Of a stretch of DNA of 39,583 bases, positions 10,316-23,028 are shown in pieces. How positions within the stretch are numbered: the stretch's first letter is position 1; each line of letters begins with the position of its first letter. The position numbers and the translations under genes were made by a program. Source of the stretch: Syncephalis plumigaleata. Its lineage: Eukaryota; Zoopagomycota; Zoopagomycetes; Zoopagales; Piptocephalidaceae. The notes beneath the pieces are model-generated. The model was not told where the DNA came from, did not search any database, and worked only from the letters and a program-made list of their open reading frames with translations. The stretch spans positions 1 to 39,583 of the forward strand of contig JAIXMF010000103.1 of assembly GCA_025201365.1 (NCBI GenBank), given 5' to 3'.

Positions 10316-10321
10316 AATAAA
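10316..10321 (+). terminator. AATAAA poly(A) signal
   Basis: AATAAA lies about 20 bp beyond the alternative stop at 10297 and about 260 bp beyond the TAA at 10057. It precedes the second direct-repeat copy. It is the plausible 3' end signal of the single-codon-exon gene. Confidence 0.5.
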
Positions 10322-10370
10322 TATGTAATGCTATAGGGCATTCTTTTATCTTACTGGTCGGATATGCGCG

Positions 10371-10567
10371 TCGTATCACGTTATTGCTACCATCGAGTAT
10401 GCTCAGGCTTCATTGACACGTCCATATGGTCGTGAGAGCATTCGATGACATGTCGTGCTGCATTGCAATCAGTATCGATCATGTCAAATGACAATGGAAT
10501 GAGCAATGATAGATGACATACAATCGAACATGCCATGGATGTCATGATAATGAATGACATTTGTATG
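10371..10567 (+). repeat. Dispersed direct repeat, copy 2
   Basis: Second copy of the element at 4941-5127, same orientation, diverged by scattered substitutions and small indels (for example an insertion near 10400, CTCAGGCTTCATTGAC). The terminal ATGTCAT/ATGACAT inverted repeat is intact. Together the two copies bracket the single-codon-exon gene. The rest of 10060-10839 shows no further gene. Confidence 0.8.
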
Positions 10568-10839
10568 ATCATTCTAATTCCAATGTAAAAACAACAATAA
10601 ACATGGTCAAGCAATGTCATATAATTACAATGACAATATTAGTAACACGTATCCAGACTACTTTTTCAAATGATACAACGTAATCATAGAATTGAATGGT
10701 ACTCCATAATGATGAACATCTACGATTATTGATTTGTTTTTTTTCTTTTTTTCCATCAACACAAGGTTCTTTCCTTCACTGAATCTCTAACTAATCTTTT
10801 CTACTTTTATACATTTCCCCTTCTAAATCACAAACAAGT

Positions 10840-12030
10840 ATGGGTAAACGAAAGACTGACGATCGTATGGAAGGTATGGAGAATGACAGTGAAGAGAACG
10901 TCGCTCAGTCACCGTCAGAGCAAGATGATTCCATGGATGTAAGTAGAGGACGCTTTATCACTACGCTATAACGATAAACTTTAACATATCAATAGGAGGA
11001 TATGGCCGATTTGAATGTGGACGAGAACGGTATGGTCAATGTGGATTTCGAGTTCTTCGATCCACGTCCCAGTGATTTCCACGTCGTTAAACGGTTTTTA
11101 ACGCAACTCTTTGGACCGGACCAGGAGTTACTCGCGTTGTCGGCACTCGCCGATATGACTGTCGAGCAGCGTCTACTCGGCACCTGCATCAAAGTCGATG
11201 GTAGCGAGTCAGATCCATACGCCCTATTGAGTGTATTGAACCTTACCGAGCATAAGGAGCAGTCGCATGTACGTGGTCTCATCGATTACTTGCTTGATCG
11301 GTGTCGTAAGAATGAGCAAGCCACACAAGTGTTGCAGGGATCGCTCGAACGACGTACGGGCACTGTCACCGATGTGGCATTCCTCGTTAATGAACGTCTA
11401 ATTAATATGCCGGCTCAAGTGGTACCACCCATGTTTAAAATGTTAGCCGAAGAAATTGAATGGGCCATCGAGGATGTAAGTGACATGAACATATTACTTA
11501 TATGTATATAGTGTCGATAGAGTGTATAAACTAACGAATATACATGTCATTGTAGAAAGAACCCTATCAATTTGCATGGTATATCCTACTTTCCAAAACT
11601 TATCGCGAAGTAGCCCCAGTTGCCGATGATGATCTACCAGATGCACCATTGCCACAAGGAAAGAAAAAGAAGAATAAGGCAAGTGTTTGTATACGTAGAT
11701 AATAACAGCAATAGCAATACTAATATTCATTAATAAACTAGTCTACTGAACCTGCTATCTTCCATTATCATCCTGAAGATGAGATTATTGAACAGGTAGG
11801 ATATACATTGTATCAATCATGTAGACACACACTCTTATTTATTAACATGATTGATTATATAGTTTGCCGATATTAAGCATGACTTCAACTTCCGTAAACC
11901 ACCACCAGTAGCAGATGCTATGCGAGCATTCCAAGAAACAGGCATTGCACCAGCACGTCGTCTTTATTTCATTCGTCAAGAGAAAATGTCACAACTTATA
12001 TCAGCATTAGAAATGGCAATTCAAGCCTAG
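10840..12030 (+). CDS. BCP1: BCP1/BCCIP-family protein
   Basis: Five exons (10840-10938, 10996-11475, 11556-11678, 11742-11795, 11863-12030) give 307 residues. The family (yeast Bcp1, human BCCIP) is nuclear; in yeast Bcp1 escorts the ribosomal protein Rpl23 and promotes nuclear export of Mss4. Visible features are a basic then acidic N-terminus (MGKRKTDDRMEGMENDSEEN), the conserved VDFEFFDPRPSDFHVVKRFL, LLDRCRKNEQ, FLVNERLINMPAQVVPPM, then YQFAWYILLSK, a lysine run (GKKKKNK) and FFHPED-like FHYHPEDEII, ending RLYFIRQEKMSQLI. Length matches the family. Intron 3 has a GC donor (AAG|gcaagt). It is convergent with SEC15, with 191 bp between the two stops. Confidence 0.92.
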
Positions 12031-12221
12031 ATGAGCACACGACACTATTGTAAGGATTAACAGGAATGATATCAAATAAGAGTAAAGCACGATTATCTAT
12101 CTATTATATATCTTTATTGCAATTGAATAATACAATAGTAATCGGTATTATTATGAACGGAATCTATACAATATTATTAGATTAACTAGTTAATTGATAT
12201 ACATGTATATATCTACAAGAC

Positions 12222-15200
12222 TTACTTCTCAAATAGGGCCATTACCATAGCCGGCTTAAGACGAGAGTATTTACGATTACGTATTTGTATATCGAGATAC
12301 TCATCTTGACTATCCAATGAGAACAGAGTAATCACCTAATAACAACAATAATCATCATCATTTAGTAACCCTAATCATCATCATCATAATCAATTTACCT
12401 GTCGTAATTCAATGAATGAATCCAATAACATAGGATCACCGAGATCATCGAGGAATCGTTCCAAATACTTTACATCAATATCCATATTAGCAACGAAATT
12501 ACCATTGAATTTCTTCATCTTGGATCCCAATAGTAATTCCTAATCATTATCATCAACATCATTAGTAATAGTAGTAGTAGTAATAGTAGTCATTCACATA
12601 CATTCATGGAAGTAGCCAAATGATCCATAGCTTCAAAGGTGACAAGTGATTTGATATTCGCCGGTAGATGTGTAAGTACCGTGGTAAACATTTCCTTCAA
12701 GTAGCCAACCAATTCTATAGGGAATAGTTACATGTTATCATTCTATTATTACTACAAGTAGTCACACGCTTTAATCTTACCAACCAAATAGTTCGCCGGT
12801 TGTGTACGCACTTTCTTGGGTGTCCTAATACATTAATGACATTGAGTATTTCTGTAGATCATGCTCGATGCATACTAACCAATCATAATCGGATGTGACC
12901 AAGAATGAGTCCAATTTACTGTTAATCAATTCGAATATACGTTTCTCCGCTTGTTTCCTAATATCCTCGAATGCATCGCGTGCCTTTAACTTGATCTTAC
13001 TATTGTCAGTGGGTTGAATAGCCCTAGATAATACTCGCTAGTCAGTCAAATGCCTTGATTCTTTCTAGTCATTATCTCTACTTACCGACGTTCAGTAAGG
13101 AACTTTTCAAATTCACCGCAAACATGATCGAAATGCTCGACATTGGCATTCAACTGGACTACTTGCATCATGGACGTGGTCTTCAACTCTAGTCGAAGTA
13201 CATCAGGTACTGTTTTACTTAGAAAACCATCTACCGCCTAGTATACAATAGAATCAAATAATGTAAGCTATCACGTTCAGTTATCTTTAAGCATAATACT
13301 TACATTTTGAACAATGCTATCTACTTGTGGCACTACCGGTTGACCTGATTCATTCACTGCAAAACTATAGAATTGATCGACACTTCGCTTAATATCAGCA
13401 CAAATAAGCGGGATAACACTGCCAAATGGAAGTGTACGAGGGAATCTAATCACAATCATCATTAGAATGATATATATGATATACATAAGACATTAATACA
13501 ATCAATGATATTACCCTTGTTTACGTGCATCAGGCTCTTCAGGAAACTTGTACAGACCACGTAACACTTTATACTCTTTCTCATCTCGAATAGTCATCGG
13601 TTGGAATCCCTTATCAGCCACTCGCTAATCATAATCATTACTACTAGATCATCATATATATATATAGATATAAGTACCTCTTTGAATTGACTACCACAAT
13701 TAGAAAGGGTTAGAGCGGCACAACGTTCAATGAGTATTTGTGTTAATTCGCGTGGTTTTCTCGTGTCAAACATGTAATGCTACCATTCATGAATGTCAGT
13801 CTAGTTCATTACTATTCAATCATGACAATCATAGTAAACTCACCTCTAATGCCGGTACAAACAAAGTAGTCGATTGTTTTACTTGATTAAGTGCATCAAT
13901 GTCAGAACACTGTCTAATTGTATCAGATATCATACGTGTAATACGTTCAGCCACCATTGTCCATAATACTTCCACCTATATCGATGTAATAAATGTCTAT
14001 TAATATTATAGAGTAGTTAAATAGACATTGTCTTACTCTAGCTTTAGATCGGAATTCTCGTGTTGTATGAGCAATTCGATGTTCTATAATAAAGAATCCC
14101 AATATCTCTTGTAGCATATCACCAAGTGCTTTCTTTCCCTCTGGTGTTGCATCAATCTTTGCCTTTAGAATCAGATCTACTTGAGCCTAGATATATATAT
14201 GTATACTATTAGTTGTTGACTATAATGACATGTATTCTACTCTATTCTATTTCTTGTTTGTCTATAACTCACCTGTCGATCCTCTTCATAATGTTTTTTG
14301 AATTCATTTTTACGTCCCAATTTCTCGTAAATATGAATGCATTGATACAGTGGTTTGAAATCAATAGTAACACGTTTATCCTCGAGTAGATCAGCTAGAT
14401 TCATCTATTAGTTATCTATAGAGCTTTATCCTCTTATTGTCTCACTTACTATCATTCTCTTCATCTAATACTAGTTCTAATGCCGTGTCTACCGTCTCTC
14501 CTTTGGGTGATCTAGCCTGTAGATCACTTGCTTCTTGCATGGCTAGTTCACCGACCATACGTGATTGTTCACGTAGACTATTCGATATATTATAGATTAG
14601 CATTATACTATGTATGCATTAATCAATTACTCACTTGAATAGCCATTCCTTTAGATCGGACATGACTGAACTTTTAATATTCTCTTTCATTAGAGGAATC
14701 CACTTTTCTAATAATAACATCATGTTTAGATATGAATATAGATTAATATATAGATATATAGATATATAGATTACTCACCCATATGCTTAGCAAATTCATA
14801 TTTGGCCACTTTACGCAAATGAACATCCTCCAATTCTTCAAGTGTCTATATTCATTCATCTATAAGTAACTATCCTGTATAATAATGATATATTAATCAA
14901 CTTACCCGTAATCCAGTATAGTAGTTACGATGTTCCAATTGTATACGCACTTTATTCGCTAATTTGAGTACATGTAGACAGCGTTGTAATTGATCAATGC
15001 CTAGTTGTATATTCTCGCGAATACGTTGAGCTGCATATAATTTTGCTCGCTAATTCACGTAGTAAGCATTTATCCACTCACTATTATCACTATCATCATT
15101 ATCCTTACCTTGGCTACTAGATCTTCACCGGATACTTGTAGTTCACCATTCAATTGTAAGACATCTTCTTTCAATGCTACAGTGCCTTGACGTACAAGTA

Positions 15201-15714
15201 ATAGTTCTTCTACAGCTTTAATGAAATCCTATAGATATATCAATATACATCAATATATGCATGCTACTTCTAGATGATAATGGCGTATGCTTGTATGACT
15301 CCTTACCTGATAATGCATATTGCATAGACGTTCAATCTCACCCTCCTTTCGTTCGACGAATCCCGCCACCTCACCGATAAACGCTTGTTCACGACCAGTC
15401 TGACATATGGCTTGAATGGCCGGTCCCATTTGGTCTAGCGAGTCGAATTCAGTGCCGGCATCTGATAATAATGTAAACTCGCGTGACGGTGACTTCAACC
15501 CGGCAGATACTGTTCCAGCAGAGGCTGTAGTATTTACAGATAAATGACGTGGATTGTTACGAGGTCCGCCTAGACCAGGTGACTTGACAGAAGGTGGTGC
15601 AAGTGCTTGATTATGTCCATGACCACTATTAAGCGAAGTACGATGAGATTCGCGTGTGTTATGCGAACTAGGAAGTGTAGACTGTCCATGGGCATCAGCA
15701 GATGATGGCGACAT
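12222..15714 (-). CDS. SEC15: Exocyst complex subunit Sec15
   Basis: Eighteen exons join exactly to 801 residues: 15714-15307, 15228-15109, 15049-14906, 14845-14779, 14707-14635, 14577-14450, 14394-14273, 14186-14037, 13975-13844, 13779-13678, 13624-13515, 13445-13304, 13237-13086, 13023-12880, 12824-12781, 12714-12602, 12539-12399, 12335-12222. Sec15 is the exocyst subunit that binds the Rab GTPase Sec4 on secretory vesicles and helps tether them at sites of growth. The first ~80 residues are Ser/Pro/Asn-rich and poorly conserved. A helical rod follows (FIKAVEELLLVRQG, LRTLEELEDVHL, ATPEGKKALGDMLQEILGFF). The C-terminal part has the diagnostic NYLVELVGYLKEMFTTVL, FEAMDHLATSMNELLLG and FNGNFVANMDIDVKYLERF. 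Length is normal for the family. The exon at 14394 needs the acceptor aatctag rather than the nearer aatag to avoid a stop. Confidence 0.93.
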
Positions 15715-15984
15715 GTTGAACGGGATAACAAGTAAATAACAATAATGAATAGAGAGAGAGAGAGAGAGGTAGTAATAGTAAGGGTAAACAGAATAAGTGA
15801 CAGCGATATCACTTCATTAATTATTATGTGTTATTTCAACAATTTATTAATGTAGTATCATCCTCACACTTGTGCATTACTCGTAATGATAATGCATTAT
15901 ATGTACCTACTAATCTACTACTAGTACTAATAGTAATGTAGTAGCATGTTAATATGAATGATATCCAATGATTTTATACTGATT
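15715..15984. other. Spacer with GA microsatellite
   Basis: Promoter-side spacer of SEC15 and end of the mannosyltransferase gene's neighbourhood, with an AG run at about 15750-15769. No gene seen. Confidence 0.5.
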
Positions 15985-18647
15985 CTATAGAGAGTTTGGA
16001 CATTCCCACTTCCATCGGGATAGTAGACGAGCCCGTTCACAATAGGATGTGGTTACAGGTAAGCCATAGATCCAAGGGGAATAAATCCAGAATGCGGCTA
16101 CTATGCCTACACTTAGTATGACCAGTAATGCATGTGATATCGCACTTGATGCTGATCGATCCAAGTAACGGAAGGCAATATCGAATAGAACACAGCTTAA
16201 AAGTACTGAAAAGTAGAAGGCAGGCAAATACTCGGTGATGAATAATGGTCGTTCCATAGTAAAGTAAGGAATGTAGTGAGCAAGCCATCCAGTCACTAAG
16301 AATCCAGCCATATTCATGATAGGGAATCGATAACCTAATCATTCATCGTTACTTTGCTATTACTCTTAGTAGTAGTAGTACAATAGAAACTTACCATGCC
16401 AGTTATCAGTATAACCTCGTTGATCACGTAGAACAAGTACTAATTGTAATAGGGCCCATACAGCAATGGATAAGGCAGAGCATAACCATACAGGGATATT
16501 ACCAATAACAAGTATGCTATAGTTGGGGGATTCAACAAGTGGAACACCCTTCTTAAATAGAGGCCACCAAGCAGTGGGACGAGAGGCAGCAGGATGAAGT
16601 TTATCCACAAGATTACGCTTTACCGTTTGAATGGCTTTATACGTTTCCTTGAGTTTCGACCAGAAACTCGGTGAAACAATCGTGGACATTGGCGCATCTA
16701 TCGGCATGGTGGGATGTTGATGCGCGGTAATACGCCATAGTAAATTATCGGGATTACCATCTCGAATACAGGTCACTTCATTCTGTCCGAATGCCCATGA
16801 AGGTAATACGGCATTATGCGATGATAGATAGCAGCCTAGATTGGCATGACGCAAACGGAAATACGTGTAGAGTGCCATGATTTGATGCTTTGACTGAGGA
16901 ATATCACGATTATAATCGATGACATCAATAATCCAGTCATCATTGGCATCACCGGGGAAATCAGGAAATCCATAAGCACTATTAGATACAGAAAGGAGAT
17001 ACATCAATGAATAAGTGAATCAATTAGTTATCATACGCAACATACCTCACTTCTTTGTGATGTTCATTCTCTGTTAATGGCGCCTTATGATCATGACTAT
17101 GTAAACGACAATTGGTCATGGTGTGCATGAGACGAATACGCTCGCCGTTATAGATGGGTGCCGGTGGTTCCTTATCATAGGCTACATCCGGTCTGTCGAA
17201 TCGTTCTACACGCCATGTATTGAATATATCTTCATGTTGGTAGAGTGTCACTTGTTGCTGACGACTACCACCCGGATAGTAGTGCTTGTGAGAGTGTAGG
17301 AAGCTGTGCGATTTAACATGTTCTATGGTTATTTCCGAACCAAACGAGATATTCTGTGGCATGGCCGGGGTAACAATTCCATTTGACAGGGTGGAACGAT
17401 ACTCTAGCGACATCAATTGAGCTGAATGTGTGTGCTGATTTAACACGCTAAAATGAATGGCGAAACAGGCTAGATAAACGACAGTAGGAATGGCAACTAG
17501 TGTAATAGCACGCGCTACAGCATGATGAGCCAATGCACACTAATGATTAATTGATTGATTAGTACATGAACAATAAGGCAGAGCAGTATAGTCATAAGCG
17601 GGATATTTACCAGACTAACACGACGATCGCCTAATAATCGATAGAATTCCACGAGGGTAGCCATACCAATAGTACCTAGAAGGAATATGCCCGATTGCTT
17701 TGTACTAATGGTAAGGGCTAAACTCAAACCGGTAGCACCAAGCCACGACCACCAAGTGGTAGTGAATGCCTGTTCATCGTAACGTCTAAACATCGTATAG
17801 CTTAATACAGTGGCACCCGTAAAGAATAGCAATATAGGATCAATGGAGATATAACGGGAATTTGTAATAAAAGCATGCTCTATAATATCATCATTATTAG
17901 TAAATTAATTAATTAGTAATAGCTATGTCTGCTTACCAAATAATACCATAATTGCTGCGAGTAAGGATGCCGTTGATGATTGATAGGCTGCTTTCATGGT
18001 TATATACGCCATGGTTGAGAGTAGTGCACCTAATATCGCGGAGAAGATACGTAACTCGATAAATGGCATGTTGAATCCAATAAAAGAACTTGAAACAAAT
18101 GCGTATCATAGATTAGCAACACTTAATATACTTTCTTTTATAGATCGATTACTTACGCGGCAATATTCGTAAAATCATATTCGCCATCGTAGCCAAACAG
18201 ACGAGCTATTCCTGCCAACAGTAACTTGCCAAATGGTGGTTCCACATCAATAAAAAAGGTGCCCTTAATATATTGCGACAGGTAATCACCAGTGGGTATT
18301 TCATCAAATACTGCTTGATGTGGATGCGATATATAGAATGTGCGCACTATCAATGCAATAAGCGTGACACCGATAACCGAACGAATATCCGTGCTAGTAA
18401 GTAGTGGAGCAGAAGTAGATGGCAGATCCCGACGAGGATGACTGGTTATCGTCTTTGCCACCGAGGTAGACACCGTGCTATCCTGACTGATATGACGCGT
18501 CTCAATAGTGTTATCACTAGTAGTAGTATCGCCACTACCGCTACTACTACGCGTGGTGATAGTAGTAGTAGTCGTGGTCTCTGTAGTGGTCTCCTCTACA
18601 ATAGCTACGTATTTCGACGACTCGCTCTTTTCAGATGGAGTCGCCAT
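15985..18647 (-). CDS. Protein O-mannosyltransferase (PMT family)
   Basis: Six exons (18647-18157, 18088-17937, 17879-17611, 17539-17046, 16978-16395, 16334-15985) give 779 residues. PMTs are ER membrane enzymes that move mannose from dolichol-phosphate-mannose to Ser/Thr of secreted proteins. After a Ser/Thr-rich cytosolic tail (~95 residues) come the first membrane helix, the luminal acidic pair in VFDEIPTGDY, FFIDVEPPFGKLLLAG and GYDGEYDF, then several helices. The MIR region follows (HSHKHYYPGGSRQQQVTLY, LHSHDHKAPLTENEHHKEVSAYG), and C-terminal helices with HYIPYFTMERPLFITEYLPA. The DE pair thought to be catalytic is kept, but the usual DVHPP reads DVEPP and the usual DExHFG region reads DEIPTG. 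Features mix those of PMT2 and PMT4, so I leave the subfamily open. It is divergent from the AP-3 sigma gene, with 250 bp between the starts. Confidence 0.9.
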
Positions 18648-18897
18648 ATTTTGACCAGAAGAACAGGAACTAGCTGTGTACTATAGTGTAAAGATAAGAA
18701 AGAATGAAATAGAGATAGAGATAGAGAGAGTGAACAACAGGCGAGAGAAAGAGAGTAATAAGAGGAGAGACAAAGGGCGCATACAAGTTGTTGTATTATA
18801 CGAGAATGAGTGTGTCGTCATCAATGTTCGTCATAAATAGAAATAAGTTACTCCTCTCCCTTTATTCTATCCATCCCTTTACTTTCTTGTCTATACA

Positions 18898-19593
18898 ATG
18901 ATCAAGTCTATTCTTATATTCAATAATCAGGGTAAACCACGTCTTACCAAGTTCTATCAGCAAGTAGTACGTTACAATAAATATAAATTTAGTCATTGTC
19001 TTTCTATTTCTTATCAAACAAACTTATCACTATTATTAGGATACAGTTGCACAACAACACATCTTACAAGAGATTCACCAGCTACTAGTGCAACGACCAG
19101 AAACCGACTGCAACTTTCTCGAAGGGACACGTCTAGTAGGTGGCGAGGATACACGCGTAATCTATCGTCACTATGCAACCCTATACTTTGTATTTGTAGT
19201 CGATAGAGCAGAAAGTGAACTAGGCATCTTGGATCTGATTCATGTAAGAGAGGATATACAATCTAGTCAGTATTAGTATTCACTGTGATGTATCTCTGTC
19301 ATTAGACGTTTGTCGAGTGTCTAGATCGCTGTTTCGAGAATGTCTGTGAACTCGATCTAATATTCCACTTTGATCAAGTACATAATATACTGGCAGAAAT
19401 GGTTTGTGGTGGCATGGTAAGTCTACCTAGTGTATATACAATTATATATCTTGTTAATCTATCTATTTATTTATATTAGGTATTGGAAACGAATGTTAAC
19501 GAGATTACCAGTGCAGCCAAACAAACCAATAAACCTAACAATCGACGTGCATCAACATTACATACACCAGTAGTAGGATTAGGTCGTCGTTAA
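18898..19593 (+). CDS. APS3: AP-3 adaptor complex sigma subunit
   Basis: Four exons (18898-18966, 19040-19243, 19306-19416, 19480-19593) give 165 residues, the usual length for a small adaptin chain. It begins MIKSILIFNNQGKPRLTKFY, the AP-3 sigma signature (AP-1 and AP-2 sigma start differently). It continues with CNFLEGTRLVGGEDTRVIYR, HYATLYFVFVVDRAESELG and ILDLIHTFVECLDRCFENVC, then ELDLIFHFDQVHNILAEMV and GGMVLETNVNEI. The AP-3 complex buds vesicles from Golgi/endosomes toward the vacuole. Exon 1 uses donor gtacgt, chosen because it keeps the conserved Val. The gene is convergent with the carrier gene, whose stop is 72 bp away. Confidence 0.95.
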
Positions 19594-19665
19594 TCATCAT
19601 TATTCATCAATGTAATAAATACTACATATCAATATCATTATAGGATAGTTTACTTTCATGTATTT

Positions 19666-20929
19666 CTACGACAATTCCTTGATTGCTTTTTCGTAAACAC
19701 CTAGAAATATGGCACCGCCAATACTAATCCATAATACACGCGGTACCACGCCTTTAAGTAGAACTTGCGGTCCTTCCTCGCGTACCATTCGACGTAATAA
19801 ACTTATTGAACTACATTGCTACTCATCATATACATTGATTATCACTGATGTCATTGCTTCATTTCCCTTGTTTCCTTGCTACTCACCTCATCTGATAACA
19901 TTTTACGCGTTTTAAGTACGTCTAATGGTGTGGTTAGAGCGGCAGCACATCCACCTGCCACTACACCACATAGAGCAGCACGCCATGGAGTAAGCGATGT
20001 TTGATCCCGTTGATGAGCCCATAGTTGCTAGTGTCATCATCGATTACTAAACCAATTCATTATTATTCTTCAAGCCTACTTACTTTTAGATATTCATAGA
20101 GTGGGAATTGTATACACGTAAATGGAATCTATAATACAAATGTTGATCTATCCTATCCAGTAGAGAAAACACATAATAATCACTTACTTCTCGCATGATA
20201 GTAGTACCAAATCCTCGGTAGAACTCACGTAGTCCATCTCGTTGCCATAGTTTAATAGCCACTGATAATGAGCTTAATGATCGTGTACGATGTTGATGAT
20301 GATGATGCTGTTGTTGTTGATGTGGTATCTGATTGTTTTGTGTTTGTGCTCGTTGTTTAACCACTTCAACTGGGACACGTATTAAACAAGCAGCCTAGTT
20401 ATCTTATTAGTTTACTAATTCATACTAATAGTAGTTATATTACCATTTCAGCGGTAGATGCAGCCAACATATGATACCATGCTGCTTGTCGACTATTCGA
20501 TGCTGTGCCGAACCATTGTTTTAATTGATCGTAAACACAAAAGAAAATGGCCGCTAATCAATGATGACACCATTATATTACTACTACTATAAGTACTCTG
20601 TTATTACGAAGCAACAAGCAAGTAACTCACCATTGGGTGCTGATCCTAATAAGACAGATGGCATACCACGATAAATACCGCGAAAACCACCCGATTGACG
20701 AAATCCTTCTTTAGCTTGTAAGCGTGTTTTTAACGTATCCAATGGATATAAACTTAAATCAACTGTCATACCCGCTACTGCACCTGCCTATGAATAACAT
20801 ATAAGTGTCGGTGATTATATTGACATACCGTTGACTTGCCACTAATGAATGCTTAAATGTCGGTGACACATTTGATAGAACGCGTGTATTACTACTAGTA
20901 GTAGTAGTTGAGTCACGTATATCATTCAT
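19666..20929 (-). CDS. PET8: Mitochondrial S-adenosylmethionine carrier (SLC25A26/Pet8-like)
   Basis: Seven exons (20929-20840, 20787-20631, 20553-20444, 20394-20188, 20128-20084, 20027-19887, 19818-19666) give 300 residues. Mitochondrial carriers have three repeats with PxD/ExxK/R motifs; here [26 protein letters not shown] and [11 protein letters not shown] are all present. The closest pattern I know is the SAM carrier, which exchanges SAM for S-adenosylhomocysteine across the inner membrane: [40 protein letters not shown] and [20 protein letters not shown] Gln/His run ([11 protein letters not shown]) is inserted in the matrix loop of repeat 2. Intron 1 must use a GC donor (GTG|gcaagt) to keep the frame. 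The family is certain; the substrate is inferred from sequence pattern. Confidence 0.87.
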
Positions 20930-21312
20930 TATAAATAGCCTATGACTTTTATTCTTTATCTCGTTATTAAGAAGAGATTAGTAAAGGTAAAGGTCAAATG
21001 TGAAGAAAAGAGAGAGAAGAAACTATTATTGTGATCATACAGGGTTTTTCCAACCGATTAACACTGCCAGCTATTAAATGTTGCTGTTTATTAATAAATA
21101 GATTTGCACAATTGTTAACACCATTATTGCATTGCTATTATTATTGAGTAGTTGTCATGATCCTAGCAGTTGAGAGAGATGTTAATGGCCGCGATATCAT
21201 ATATTACAACTAGTGATAATAAATAATAACTATTCCTTGTTATTAGTTAATAGAAACATATTGCTCGCTCTAATGGGATCAATAACAATATAGTATGATT
21301 TATTGATGTTTG

Positions 21313-22941
21313 TTATAGTTCACCGTATTCTTGTATAATTTCCATACCACTGCCATAAGACCTACGTATCATACCAACCATTGTATATCTATCCAAGTTA
21401 AAGACCCTATTTGGCATTTCCAATTTACGTATTGTTTCTTTTGTATTGGTGGCTACAAGCAAGCGACTGTATCCAGCATTATTCGCTTCTGTAATAAACA
21501 TATAAAGATCTCCAATAATATGTCTGACGTCTGTTATCTCCGGTAAATGTAATACTTGATCGTCATAGTAGGATAAGTCTGTCCATACTTTTCCTAGTCT
21601 GGAACTAGACATCCCATGATTGTATCCAGCCCTTAACAATGAGATAGGTGCTTGATGCCTAGACATCTCGTAGCAATTACGTGGAATATGGCTTTGACCA
21701 CTGGATGCTACACTATGGATTATGCATGAATAATAAGCAGGATAACCATCTAATTGGATGATTACGTGCGAGTCGTATGAACTAAATATTTCCAACCCCA
21801 CACTCGGTACCCTCTCAGGTAGATGAAACCAGCCACTTTGCAATTGTTCAACATGATTATTGCTCGAGAACTGATATAATGCCCATTCAAGACGGCCCAC
21901 ATCCTCTTTGACTTTGACTAGTCTTGCCGTGTATACTATTGCTGTATTATTGGTTGTTTTGTAGAAACATCTCGCATTCCATGTATCATCAATGCTTCCT
22001 GGACACATAATACTATCTTCTATATCGAATACCATTGCATTGACTAAATCCATTAATGATTAGTACTAGTTAGATTACATTATTGTACTATTACTACACT
22101 TACAAATTGGCGAAAACATGTATTGCAGATATCCCTTGTTCACTAATAATACCCATTTCCCCTGAATTGTCTTCACTTCATATGGTGCTGGAATGGCAGA
22201 TGTGGTGATAACACCACCATGTTTGCGAGAGAGCATTCTTACATAATAGTCGGTGTCGCTCTCGATTACAAAAGGAAAAACAACTATGTAATGGTCGCCC
22301 GTAGCATATTTACACCATTTTTCATTACCGTTATCCAGTGAAAGAACATTTGGCGATGTGGAGAATGTGCTGTTATACACAGTATTGTTACTTGATCTCA
22401 GATTTGGATGTGGCAAATATTCTAGAGTATAATTATGAATTGGTGTTTCGTCTGAACGATCATGCTGCTTAATAAATATCCGATTATCATAACCATATCT
22501 ACGGTACCATACTCCATCCTTATCAGCTTTCATATCGATATTTGTGATATTACATCGTCCATATCGCCAATTATTCTCGGTGCTCACTCGTCGACGATAT
22601 GTGTTGTACCAGTCCACATTCTCTAGTAGATCGGCTCGTTTATTCGATGTACATGGATTGTTGACATCCGTGCGTATACACCATAATACGAAATCCATTT
22701 CTTTAACGTAATATGCTCCCGATAGGAAATCCCTATGGTATAGTGCTTGCCATAATGCTCTATCATTTCGAATACTGTTTCTTAACGAGCGACAACATGC
22801 TGATAAACGCACTAAATCGATATGACCAAGTAGACTACGGAAGGCACGCTGGTCATGAAATGGAAGACTATTCAGACAAACTAGTAATCTACAAGACGAG
22901 TTGGAATTACTCGATATTTCAGTAGTAGTAGTAGTAGACAT
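21313..22941 (-). CDS. F-box protein
   Basis: Two exons (22941-22104 and 22043-21313) give 522 residues. The intron has gtaagt, tactaat and a tttag acceptor. Residues ~22-75 read as an F-box: LNSLPFHDQRAFRSLLGHID, LVRLSACCRSLRNSIRND and LWQALYHRDF. This segment would bind Skp1 of an SCF ubiquitin ligase. It is followed by WYNTYRRRVSTENNWRYGR, a linker common in F-box proteins. The remaining ~370 residues have repeated beta-type segments that may form a propeller-like substrate-binding region, but I see no clear WD or Kelch motif. The substrate is unknown. Confidence 0.75.
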
Positions 22942-23028
22942 AGTGGAATGGAATAAGAAAGGCGATATGGGGTAGAGAAATACGATGACGTTATTTTAAT
23001 CAAGAATACACAAATAAATCATATACAA

